A stretch of 64,000 nt of DNA from Ardenticatenaceae bacterium (GTDB lineage: Bacteria > Chloroflexota > Anaerolineae > Promineifilales > Promineifilaceae), in assembly GCA_020634495.1 (NCBI GenBank), contig JACKBR010000015.1, positions 1 to 64,000 on the forward strand, read 5' to 3'. Every line of letters starts with the position of its first letter. Position 1 is the stretch's first letter. Below are positions 50,611 through 58,011 of this stretch, piece by piece. The notes below the pieces were generated by a model, which ran no database searches, was not told the DNA's origin, and saw only the letters and a program-made list of their open reading frames with translations. The position numbers and the translations under genes are program-made.

Positions 50611-50680
50611 TTTTAGGGCTACGGCCGTTCCCCCACCAACGCCACCCACCAATTCGCCACATTTGCTGCCAAATTGTGGA
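50611..50680 (-). pseudogene. Decayed duplicate of the 3' end of the HprK-related kinase gene
   Basis: TTTTAGGGCTACGGCCGTTC and the following CACCAAC...AATTCGCCACATT match 51357-51420, the end of the kinase gene, with several single-base gaps. The minus-strand translation still shows GTAVALKLGTK, compared with GETAVALKLGSDRR in the kinase. It is a partial duplication left of the intact gene, with the small kinase gene in between. Confidence 0.65.
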
Positions 50681-50712
50681 AAGTTATAATGTCTCTATTT
50701 TGGGAACGATAG

Positions 50713-51249
50713 ATGGGTGTCAAAAATTTCTTAGTCGAAGGTGTCTCCGGTACGGGCAAAACCTCGGTGGCTGAAGAATTGCAGCGGCGTGGGTATCACG
50801 TCCTCCATGGTGACCGGGAGTTGAAATATCGGGGCGATCCAAAAACAGGAGAACCGATAAATGAGCCTGTCTTTGAGAGCGCGTGGGATAAAGCCGTCTG
50901 GCAACAGAAACATCTGCTTTGGGATATAAACAAAGTTAAATCTGTGGTCGCTGATCATAGCAAGGCAATTTCTTTCTTCTGCGGTGGCTCGCGGAATTTT
51001 TCAAAATTCATCCATTTATTTGACGCCGTTTTTGTGCTTGAAGTTGCCGCTCTTGACACATTGTATCGGCGGCTTGATGAGCGCGTGGCGCGAGACCCGA
51101 CTGACTGGGGCGGAAAACCAGAGGAAAAGGCGCTCCTGGCGCGGTTGCACCAAACGAAAGAAGACATTCCCAGCGGCGGCATCGTCATAGATGCCACACA
51201 ACCACTTGCCAGCGTCGTGGATGAAATTCTTCGCCATGTTTGCCCGTAA
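50713..51249 (+). CDS. P-loop nucleoside/shikimate-kinase-like protein
   Basis: 178 residues. Walker A FLVEGVSGTGKTSVAEEL, a DRELKYRGD segment at the place of the acceptor-binding helix, VVADHSKAISFFCGGSRNF, RRLDERVARDPTDWGGKP lid-like stretch and IVIDATQPLASVVDEIL. The fold is that of small AAA-type nucleotide kinases of the AAA_33/adenylate kinase-like kind; substrate unknown. It lies between the decayed and the intact copies of the HprK-related gene and may belong to the same mobile module. Confidence 0.7.
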   Translation: MGVKNFLVEGVSGTGKTSVAEELQRRGYHVLHGDRELKYRGDPKTGEPINEPVFESAWDKAVWQQKHLLWDINKVKSVVADHSKAISFFCGGSRNFSKFIHLFDAVFVLEVAALDTLYRRLDERVARDPTDWGGKPEEKALLARLHQTKEDIPSGGIVIDATQPLASVVDEILRHVCP

Positions 51250-51278
51250 GGCATCGTAAGTAAATCACGAAAAGTTGC

Positions 51279-52340
51279 TTAATATCCTGAGCGTAATCTG
51301 TGATTTACTTCAATCTTAAACACTGTTTGAACCAAGGATCTTCGATCAGAGCCAAGTTTTAGGGCTACGGCCGTTTCCCCCACCAACACCCCCCGCAAAT
51401 TCGCCACATTCTGCCGCCACACGTGCGGCTGATCCACATACAAACTGTTATGCAAGATGGCCTGGATGACGGCCGTTTCCGCCACATCTTCCACCACCGT
51501 TTCCGCTGAATCGTGACGAGACAACAAACAGAGAACCACCTTTTGCGGGCGTACGGCCGTTTCCTGCACAAAGTCTGGGTTTACCGCCCGCAAATCCACC
51601 CGGTATTTTGTTTCCTGGCGCACAATTTCGCTTTGCAGGAACGGCCGTAACTGCGAAAACTCATTGAGCATGTCGCCGCGCAGCTTGGCCAGCCCCACCG
51701 GATAGCCGTGCAAAAAGCCCTCACTGTCCACAAAAACCATGCTGTCCGTGAGCAAACGGAAGCCCGCCAGCGCCAGCCGCAGCGCCGTGGTGCTTTTGCC
51801 CGTGTTGTGCGGAGCCAGCAGCAGCAGGGCTACGCCATCCCGCACCAGGCAAGAAGCGTGCAGCATTCCATACCCGTGCGAAATAACCAAATTGAGCAGC
51901 AGCGTGTGCAGCAGGCATTGGGCCACCAGGTCGGGTCTGGCGGCCAACTGCGGATCGAGTACGGCCGTACCGCACCGCCTGCCCAAATCCAAATGCGCCA
52001 TCCCCCAACCGCCCAACTGCATCATCAACCAGTCGCCACTGCCGCTGTAGGTGATCTGCTGCATCAAATTGTCTGGCGCGGGGCCAGGCGGCTGGCTCAG
52101 CGGCTGCACCACCAGCTGAAGCTGGCCTAAGGACGGCTTTGTTTGAGTAGTTTGCGTGTAATTTTGTAGGGCGAGGGAAACGGCCGTTAACACCCCCTCC
52201 TGATTACTTTGCACCTGCAATGAATGGCCAAACAGCCGCGCCTCACGTTGGAACCTGAGCTTGTTAGCGCCACGCTGCCAAAAATCATCAAGTTTGGTCT
52301 CGTCTAACCGGGAAAGCCAATCGGAGTTGGGGATTTTCAT
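51279..52340 (-). CDS. HprK-related kinase
   Basis: 353 residues. The C-terminal half has the HPr-kinase-type core: HASCLVRDGVALLLLAPHNTGKST (P-loop at residues about 176-184) followed by LALAGFRLLTDSMVFVDSEG with the conserved Asp of the HprK active site, and GYPVGLAKLRGD. The N-terminal 120 residues are not recognised. HprK-like kinases accompany some lasso-peptide clusters, where one phosphorylates the last Ser of a precursor, and the HPr-rel-A cassettes with a PF14907 nucleotidyltransferase. I start at 52340 (TGGAG upstream); earlier codons lie in a repeat. It is divergent from the two tiny peptide genes. Confidence 0.75.
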   Translation of the reverse strand: MKIPNSDWLSRLDETKLDDFWQRGANKLRFQREARLFGHSLQVQSNQEGVLTAVSLALQNYTQTTQTKPSLGQLQLVVQPLSQPPGPAPDNLMQQITYSGSGDWLMMQLGGWGMAHLDLGRRCGTAVLDPQLAARPDLVAQCLLHTLLLNLVISHGYGMLHASCLVRDGVALLLLAPHNTGKSTTALRLALAGFRLLTDSMVFVDSEGFLHGYPVGLAKLRGDMLNEFSQLRPFLQSEIVRQETKYRVDLRAVNPDFVQETAVRPQKVVLCLLSRHDSAETVVEDVAETAVIQAILHNSLYVDQPHVWRQNVANLRGVLVGETAVALKLGSDRRSLVQTVFKIEVNHRLRSGY

Positions 52341-52387
52341 GCAAATTGCTCCAGCGTCAGGCACACCGCTTCGCTTATGGATTAAAT

Positions 52388-52498
52388 ATGGCTCTTTGGG
52401 AATTCGCGGGATAGAGCCTGACGTGATACGTGAAACGTGAGCAGAGAAAATCACGCATCACGTTTCACGGTATCAACCCCGCAAAATCCTGAAGACCC
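52388..52498 (+). repeat. Composite dispersed repeat, short version (paired with 5380-5504)
   Basis: Flanks identical or nearly so to the copy at 5380-5504, but each arm of the inner GTGAAACGTG hairpin is one 7-base unit shorter. Confidence 0.85.
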
Positions 52499-52507
52499 TT
52501 AAATATT

Positions 52508-52585
52508 AGCCACAAAGTACACAGAGGGTTTTGCGTTTAGGTTCAAAGCCTCTGAATTCTCTTTTTCCTCTGTAGCTTTTTCGGA
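52508..52585. repeat. Inverted repeat, CCACAGAG family, copy 4
   Basis: GCCACAAAGTACACAGAGGG and the answering CTCTTTTTCCTCTGTAGC. It directly follows the composite repeat, as at 5.5 kb. Confidence 0.7.
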
Positions 52586-52639
52586 AAGATTCTAAGCCTT
52601 GATGAAAATGAATCCAATTATTTCAGCCAAGCGTACAAA

Positions 52640-52667
52640 TTGTCGAAAGGGGCAAAACGGTTATACT
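52640..52667 (+). promoter_or_regulatory. Predicted sigma-70 promoter for the peptide genes
   Basis: TTGTCG at 52640-52645, a 16-base spacer and TATACT at 52662-52667, about 175 bases upstream of the first peptide start. The long leader would contain the left inverted-repeat arm. Confidence 0.45.
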
Positions 52668-52842
52668 ATTCACCAATGCTTCTGGCAAGCAAGCCAACAT
52701 GAACGGACTTCACTGCCACCATGCACCAGCTTAACAAACCAGGAACTGTTTGGAAGGCAACCAGAATCAGGTGATACATTTGGTCAAAGGGAGGCACGTT
52801 ACCGTCAGGTACAGCCCATTTCTTAACTTCTAGGAGAAACCT

Positions 52843-52908
52843 ATGTACAAAAAACCAGCAATCACCAAGCACGAAGAACTGACCCAGGTTACGTTCAGCA
52901 GCCACTAA
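52843..52908 (+). CDS. RiPP-like leader-only peptide 1
   Basis: A 21-residue ORF with AGGAGA seven bases upstream. It starts MYKKPAITK, continues HEELTQV and ends TFSSH. The YxxPxITK.xxL pattern resembles the leader of lasso-type precursors (YxKPxLxxxGxLxxxT), but there is almost no core after the leader's penultimate Thr-like position. It is nearly identical to the second copy 58 bp downstream, with synonymous changes only, which supports translation. A kinase (divergent) and a nucleotidyltransferase (downstream) are its likely modifying partners. Confidence 0.7.
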   Translation: MYKKPAITKHEELTQVTFSSH

Positions 52909-52966
52909 TTAGCACCCCCCAAATATTAAACAGAACAATCTTTTTCAAACCAGTAGGAGAAGGTAA

Positions 52967-53032
52967 ATGTACAAAAAACCAGCAATCACCAAGCACGAAG
53001 AGTTGACCCAGGTTACCTTCAGCAGCCACTAA
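52967..53032 (+). CDS. RiPP-like leader-only peptide 2
   Basis: Again 21 residues, same amino-acid sequence as copy 1 (MYKKPAITK...VTFSSH), with GTAGGAGAAGG upstream of ATG. Codons differ silently from copy 1 (gaa/gag, ctg/ttg, acg/acc). The 58-bp spacer between the copies holds its own Shine-Dalgarno. Absent from automatic gene tracks because of its size. Possible target residues are the C-terminal Ser-Ser-His. Confidence 0.7.
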   Translation: MYKKPAITKHEELTQVTFSSH

Positions 53033-53118
53033 TTTTGGTTGGACGCAGAAGAATCTGAGATAAATCCCGCTGTGTCGGTTGGTAATGTGCCTCTCTTTGA
53101 CCAGAATAAAACCATTGC

Positions 53119-54381
53119 ATGACAACCCAAACAGCGACCACAACCACCCAATACCTGCTAGATAGTTTACGCCCCGAACAACAACCAGAAAATTGGCTAC
53201 AAAAAGCCCAACAGCTCAACTGGGATGATTTTGTCGTGCGGGCCATTGCCTTTGGCCTGGCACCGCAAGTTTACGCACGGCTGCAAGCGTGGCAGGCGGC
53301 CATCCCCGCCAAGGCGCTGGCCAAACTAGCCATTACCCACAAAGCGCAGGCCAAACGAAGCGAAGCCATTTATGGCCAGCTCGCCCAGGTGCTGGCCGCC
53401 TGCAACCAGGCCAATTTGCAGCCAATTGCCCTGAAAGGCATCCATTTGGCCGCCTGCTACTATGCCGAACCCGCCCTGCGCCCAATGAACGACATCGATC
53501 TGCTGTTTACCCCAGATGAATTGCCCCAGGCAGAAGCTGTGCTGCTGGCGCTTGGCTATGGCGGCAAGCATAAATCTGCTGAATCGGGAGCGCGGGTCAC
53601 CAAACATACCAGCACCTTTCGCCGTGAAGGAGCCAGCAAGCCAAGCGCCACGCCCAATCCGTATCTCTCAGCCAGCCTGGACCGCACCATTGAGCCGCAC
53701 AGCTCGCTGGAAGAATCGTGGTTTGGCTTAAAGGTGGACATTACGCCGGGGATTCGAGAAAGGGTGGATACGGCCGTATTGGCCAACCATCCCTGCCAGG
53801 TTCTTAACCCAACCGACCTGCTGCACCACATCTGCCTCCACTTTAGCTTCCACCTCATCCAGGGCGCACCTTCCTTCGTGCAGCTCACCGATTTGCTGGT
53901 CATTACCCAGAACCCAACCTCCGGGAGGTTCCTGGGATTATCGGGGTCATTTATCAAACCTCCCGGAAGTTTATTTTCGGAGGAGTGGGCATCCTCGGTT
54001 CACAAAGTTGATTGGGGCATTTTTTTGCAGCGTGTGGCCGAAGCGAAGAGCGCAGGCTACGTGCTGGCGGCGCTGACGCTGGCCCAAAAATTGGTCGGTG
54101 CGCCGCTGCCAGAACACATTTTGCCCAAGCTGGCTGAGCAAACGCCCGCCAGCCTGCGGCAGCACATTGCCCAAATGGATTTGGCCTACGTGCTGCGCCG
54201 CACCCAGCAAAGACCGCTGGTCACCCTGGCCGACCGGCTGCGGCGCGGCGTTCAAGATCGTGTGGAAATTGCCCGCTGGGCACCCACTTTTGCCGGAAAA
54301 TGGCGCGTGTGGCAAACGGCCGTACAGTTCAGCCGCACGGATACAGCCCAAATGTTGAAAAAGAAGGAGACTGGAGATTAG
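53119..54381 (+). CDS. Nucleotidyltransferase-family protein (PF14907-like)
   Basis: 420 residues. A helical start, then LQPIALKGIHLAACYY and ALRPMNDIDLLFTPDELPQAEAVL (residues about 102-142), the lKG...Rp..DiDlL core of the uncharacterised nucleotidyltransferase family that accompanies HprK-related kinases and some lasso clusters; D125 and D127 are the metal ligands. A KVDITPGI strand and FHLIQGAPSFVQLTDL with typical helices follow. Residues about 266-288 (NPTSGRFLGLSGS...KPPGS) come from a palindromic repeat inserted in frame. The last codons KKKETGD and the stop codon lie in another repeat. No ribosome-binding site is visible. Confidence 0.78.
   Translation: MTTQTATTTTQYLLDSLRPEQQPENWLQKAQQLNWDDFVVRAIAFGLAPQVYARLQAWQAAIPAKALAKLAITHKAQAKRSEAIYGQLAQVLAACNQANLQPIALKGIHLAACYYAEPALRPMNDIDLLFTPDELPQAEAVLLALGYGGKHKSAESGARVTKHTSTFRREGASKPSATPNPYLSASLDRTIEPHSSLEESWFGLKVDITPGIRERVDTAVLANHPCQVLNPTDLLHHICLHFSFHLIQGAPSFVQLTDLLVITQNPTSGRFLGLSGSFIKPPGSLFSEEWASSVHKVDWGIFLQRVAEAKSAGYVLAALTLAQKLVGAPLPEHILPKLAEQTPASLRQHIAQMDLAYVLRRTQQRPLVTLADRLRRGVQDRVEIARWAPTFAGKWRVWQTAVQFSRTDTAQMLKKKETGD
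53915..53972. repeat. AACCTCCGGGAGGTT-type inverted repeat inside a CDS
   Basis: Left AACCTCCGGGAGGTT (itself nearly palindromic) and right AACCTCCCGGAAGTTT, separated by about 27 bases. The 58-bp insertion keeps the nucleotidyltransferase frame open. Confidence 0.75.
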
Positions 54382-54432
54382 AGATTGGAGATTAAGCGCT
54401 GGCAATCTCCAATCTCCAGTCTCCAATCTCCC
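54366..54432. repeat. GACTGGAGATT-family inverted repeat, copy 2
   Basis: GAGACTGGAGATTAGAGATT is answered by CAATCTCCAATCTCCAGTCT; the stop codon TAG of the nucleotidyltransferase gene is inside the left arm. Confidence 0.85.
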
Positions 54433-54455
54433 CAATTTTACGGAGAAGAACCCTT

Positions 54456-56414
54456 TTGAAACTATCCCGCCTGCTTTCACTCACCCTGGCCGTCGCTGGC
54501 GGCGTCGCCTCCAGCCGCGTGCTGCAACGCCGCCAACGGTGGGAAGCACAAAACAACCGCATGGCCATCTGCGTGGATTTTGACGACGCCCAGGCTGCCG
54601 CCATCCGCGCCGGGCTAACGCTGGCCGAGCTGGTGCAGATGCTGGCCAGCATCGGAGCCACGCACCTTTCCCTGCCAGAACTCACCCTCAATCGTTTACT
54701 AAAAACTGGCCAACTCACCCCCCAAGCGCCAGACAATCCTCGCCAGGACACACCCCGCGTGGGACATTGGAATTATCTGCATGGCCCGCAGTCGCTGGTG
54801 GGCCATCTGGCCACCGAGCTGCGGCAGCGGCTGCCTTACACCCGGCCAGAATGTCTGGGTGGGCAAACGCTGGTTTTTGCAGGCGATTTGCCCACGATTG
54901 GCGAGATTGGTCTGGGGTACGACATGGCGCTGGCGCAAAAAATCCAGGCCAATGGGCTGGCGCTGTTGCCCCGCCCTGTCAGCTACGCCTGGCCAGAAAA
55001 AGCGCTGCTGGAACGAACTTTGGCGCAAACGGCCGTACTCAGCCACACCGTTGCCTTTGCCGGGAACATGATTTTGGGCCACGAAATGCACCTGGACGAA
55101 ACCGTCGCAGCGATGGAAGCCCACGATTTATCGCTGGTCTATTTTGCCCAATCCCGCCACCAAAAGGGCGACTGGTTTGTGGCCAAGCGGCGCGCCCCGC
55201 ACGTCATTTTGGCGCACCAGTTCACCCCAGAAGAGATGATTCCGCTCGATTTTCACGCCGCCTGCCACAATTGGGCACACTTTGCCCGGGAGCGCGGCAT
55301 TCGTCTTTGTTATGTCAATTTCTTCCGCGTGCTGCACGCCACCGCCCCGCTGGAAGGCGTCGATTACGTGCATCACCTGAAGCACGCGCTGGAGGATGCG
55401 GGCTTTGTGGTTTCGTCCCAGGTTGATTTGCCCACACCAGTGCCCGCACCAACTGCCCAGGAATTGGCTTTGGCGGGGGTTAGCGTGGCGGGCATCGGGG
55501 CAACGGCCGTTTCCAGCCTGCTCAATCTGCCAGAAACCATCGCCCTGCCGCTGACGGTAGCCGCTGCTGGCGGTGCCGCCGCCCTCCCCTTTGTGGAAGA
55601 ACAGCGCAACCAGGCCGCTATTGCCCGCCTGGCTCACTCACACGACCATGATCATCACCACCATGACCATGATCACGGCCACCATCATCATCACGACCAC
55701 GACCACGGGCACGATCACGGTGATTTGGCGGCGCTGTACCCGCCCTCCTACGCGCCCAAATTAATTGCCCTGGGCGCAACAGCCCTCGCGCCGATTGCCG
55801 TGCAGCGCACCACCCAACTGGATGGCGCGGCGGGCTGGCTGGCGGGGCTGGCCTACCAGGCGACTGCCGCAGCTGCGCTGGCCACCAGCACCAGCGGTCA
55901 GGAGTATCAGCTGCGCATCGAGACGTACAAAGGGTTTAATCTGGATTGGCTGGTGCCGTTGGCAACGGCCGTCCTGCAACTCCCCAACAGCAACGGCAAA
56001 CTGGCAGCCCTGGCCCTGCTCGGCGCAGGTTGGCTGGCAGCCCGCCAACAAAATTCTGGATGTACTCTCAGCCATCGATCCGGGCCACGCGGAGGGGCAC
56101 ACCCACCACATTTCGGCAGCAATGGCCACACTTGGCGACATTCAGATGGCCATCGGGCCCAAGCCAGCGCGTAAATGGGCTGGCTTGGGCCTGCGCTACG
56201 GCCGTTTCGCTGGTGCTGGCCAATCGAGGATACAAAAATGCGGCCGTGGGAACGGCCGTTCTCGGCACAGTGGGTCAGGCAATGGGGCTGGCCAGCTTCC
56301 GCCACCCCGAACGCGCCCTGAAAGACACTTTGCAGCAGGCCGCCCAGCTTTGCCATTGGTGCAGGGGTGGGATTAGTGGTTTTACTAATTGGTCAAAAGG
56401 AGACTGGAGATTAG
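54456..56414 (+). pseudogene. DUF5693-like membrane protein with His-rich tract, frameshifted at the 3' end
   Basis: The main frame runs from TTG 54456 (GGAGAAG upstream) to about 56050. It has an N-terminal membrane segment, a DUF5693-like domain (VDFDDAQAAAIRAGLTLAEL, TLVFAGDLPTIGEIGLGYDM, GHEMHLDE, NFFRVLHATAPLEGVDYVHHLKHALEDAGF), membrane segments with Ala/Leu and a tract of some 30 His/Asp residues (DHDHHHHDHDHGHHHHHDHD), a likely metal-binding loop. Beyond 56050 the same protein appears to continue in the next frame (ILDVLSAIDPGHAEGHTHHI), then a third (GYKNAAVGTAVLGTVGQAMG) and back in the first (GAGVGLVVLLIGQKETGD, ending 56414). The simple stop at 56174 is therefore not its real end. 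Confidence 0.6.
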
Positions 56415-56465
56415 AGATTGGAGATTGAGCACAAACAATCTCCAATCTCCAATCTCTGATCTCCC
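56400..56465. repeat. GACTGGAGATT-family inverted repeat, copy 3
   Basis: GAGACTGGAGATTAGAGATT on the left and CAATCTCCAATCTCCAATCT on the right; it holds the stop of the DUF5693-like gene in the left arm and ends at the ATG of the next gene. Confidence 0.85.
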
Positions 56466-57308
56466 ATGAATCTCCCAAAATCCGCCAGCGACACCCGCTT
56501 TTGCCACATTCCCGCCGGGCCGTTTATTTATGGGCCAGAGGTTTGCTACGAGCGGTTGGACCAGTGCCCGCCATTCAAACCGCAGCAAACGATGGATTTA
56601 CCCGAATTTTGGCTGGCGGAATTCCCCGTGACCTACCGGCAGTGGCGCGAATTTTTGCAGGGGACGGGACATGTATGGAACGGCCGTTGGTATGCGGTGG
56701 TCAGTGGCTGGCGCGGCACATTCCGGCGGGCCTTTGCTCCTGTAGATGATTATCCCGCAGGGCACGACAATTTCCCCATTGTGGATGTGACTCAAGCAGA
56801 GGCATATCTTTACTGCGACTGGCTATCCGAAAAGCTGGGCGTAGAAATCACCTTGCCCACGGAGTTTCAGTGGGAAAAGGCAGCGCGGGGGGCGGACGGC
56901 CGTTTCTATCCCTGGGGTAATCAAAAACCACGCCCCGAAATTCAGTGGCAGGCCACCTTTCCAGTAAAGCCTGCCAGTTACTTATTCAGTTTGCTCGTCA
57001 AGCCTCGCCGGGAATGGGCACGGGCTGGCTGGTATTGGCGCAACGGCTACCCGCTGCCGGTTGGTTCCATTTCGCAAAATGTGTCGCCCTACGGCTGTGT
57101 AGACATGAGCGGCAACACTTGGGAATGGACCAGCAGCCTGTACAACCCCACCCTGCCCGATTTTCACGTGGTGAAGGGCGGCTCCTGGGGCTACACAATT
57201 CACCACGCCGCCTGCAACGTGCGCAGCGCGTGCAGCGTCACCACCCCCAGCCGCAATTACCATGCCCAGGGAACCGGATTTCGGGTGCTGGCGAATGTAC
57301 TCCGTTAA
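56466..57308 (+). CDS. FGE-sulfatase-domain (SUMF1-like) protein
   Basis: 280 residues, no signal peptide. FCHIPAGPFIYGPE, FWLAEFPVTYRQWREFL, PIVDVTQAEAYLYCDWLSEKLGVEITLPTEFQWEKAARG, YPWGNQ, CVDMSGNTWEWTSS and VVKGGSWGYTIHHAACN are the SUMF1 fold motifs. The end CNVRSACSVTTPSRNYHAQGTGFRV aligns with the formylglycine-generating active-site region, but I see no paired second Cys at the usual place, so an EgtB/PvdO-like or non-catalytic role remains possible. The start codon abuts a repeat and has no ribosome-binding site. Confidence 0.85.
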   Translation: MNLPKSASDTRFCHIPAGPFIYGPEVCYERLDQCPPFKPQQTMDLPEFWLAEFPVTYRQWREFLQGTGHVWNGRWYAVVSGWRGTFRRAFAPVDDYPAGHDNFPIVDVTQAEAYLYCDWLSEKLGVEITLPTEFQWEKAARGADGRFYPWGNQKPRPEIQWQATFPVKPASYLFSLLVKPRREWARAGWYWRNGYPLPVGSISQNVSPYGCVDMSGNTWEWTSSLYNPTLPDFHVVKGGSWGYTIHHAACNVRSACSVTTPSRNYHAQGTGFRVLANVLR

Positions 57309-57346
57309 GATAGAGTAAGATTGCAGGAGGATTAATTGGAGGAAAA

Positions 57347-57922
57347 ATGAAAAAAATTAATTGGAAGAAGGAACTTAAAGATATTATTGTACCAGACCCC
57401 AAAGACATTGTTTCAGGCTTACAAAAATGGGCATATGCATCGTCAATAAAAACAATCAGTATTTCACGTAATAATATGTTTAAGCTCGTAGAGGGTTTCT
57501 TAGATCTTCCAAATGGGCCAGGTGCTTGCTTATTTACATCAGACAAACCTATAGAAGACATTGTTCTAAGAATTGAGGTCTTCCTCAGAAACTACAAAGC
57601 TGAAATATATAAAACGAAAACCCTAGACAACTGGACAACAGTCAAAGCAACCAAAAAAAAGGCTTTAATAGATATTGGAATTTCCCGTCAAGCACACACG
57701 TTTTATATTTACCTTAAGCATAACTCTGATGACGTTACTTATGCGGTTATTTGTTGTCATTTTGACCTTGACAGGGAATACCTTTTCGGAAATCGGTTTC
57801 GAAAACATGCAATTCAGCGTATACGGCAAATAGCTAATGTAGTTGATCCCACTATCTCCCTCAAAGAAATTACGAAGGAAAATATTGCCACCTTTCGTGA
57901 ACAGCTAAGAACTCAAGTATAA
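57347..57922 (+). CDS. AT-rich orphan protein, unknown function
   Basis: 191 residues behind the best Shine-Dalgarno of the neighbourhood (GGAGGAAAA). Base composition is clearly more A/T-rich than the flanking genes, Lys/Ile-rich, and there is no ACGGCCGT site in it. VWNxxx-type motifs are absent; sequence reads IIVPDPKDIVSGLQKWAYAS, GFLDLPNGPGACLFTSDKPI and HTFYIYLKHNSDDVTYAVI. I do not recognise it. It interrupts two clusters and looks like a recent acquisition. Confidence 0.75.
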   Translation: MKKINWKKELKDIIVPDPKDIVSGLQKWAYASSIKTISISRNNMFKLVEGFLDLPNGPGACLFTSDKPIEDIVLRIEVFLRNYKAEIYKTKTLDNWTTVKATKKKALIDIGISRQAHTFYIYLKHNSDDVTYAVICCHFDLDREYLFGNRFRKHAIQRIRQIANVVDPTISLKEITKENIATFREQLRTQV

Positions 57923-58011
57923 AAGCAAGATATTCTTGACCTCAGAAGATTTAAGCACTCACTTTGCAAGTCGTCTTGTGGGAATCCCCGTTTCGAGGGA
58001 AAATAAACTTA

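Larger units (their letters stand above)
50404..50712. other. Intergenic region with Fur operator and kinase remnant
   Basis: 309 bp between divergent genes. Holds the palindrome at 50432-50445, ACGGCCGT sites near 50502 and 50622, and the decayed kinase fragment at 50611-50680. Confidence 0.6.
52341..52842. other. Intergenic region between kinase and peptide genes
   Basis: 502 bp. Left half: composite repeat 52388-52498 and CCACAGAG-type repeat to about 52585. Right half: the predicted peptide promoter at 52640-52667 and the left arm of an inverted repeat at 52781-52802. A 17-codon ORF at about 52724 has no support. Confidence 0.6.
52781..53103. repeat. 22-bp inverted repeats flanking both peptide genes
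   Basis: Left arm 52781-52802 (TGGTCAAAGGGAGGCACGTT plus AC) and right arm 53082-53103 are complementary at 20 of 22 positions; weaker pairing continues inwards (ACAGC/GCTGTG). They bracket the two peptide genes and nothing else. Confidence 0.7.

Noticed and set aside
52341..52454. N-terminal extension of the HprK-related kinase
   Set aside because: The extra 38 codons lie in the composite repeat, and ATG 52340 has a ribosome-binding site.
52666..53143. Two minus-strand ORFs of 79 and 82 codons over the peptide genes
   Set aside because: Their similarity to each other comes only from the duplicated peptide genes on the other strand; no ribosome-binding sites.
54767..55426. 219-codon frame within the DUF5693-like gene
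   Set aside because: Arg/Ala-rich shadow of the main frame.
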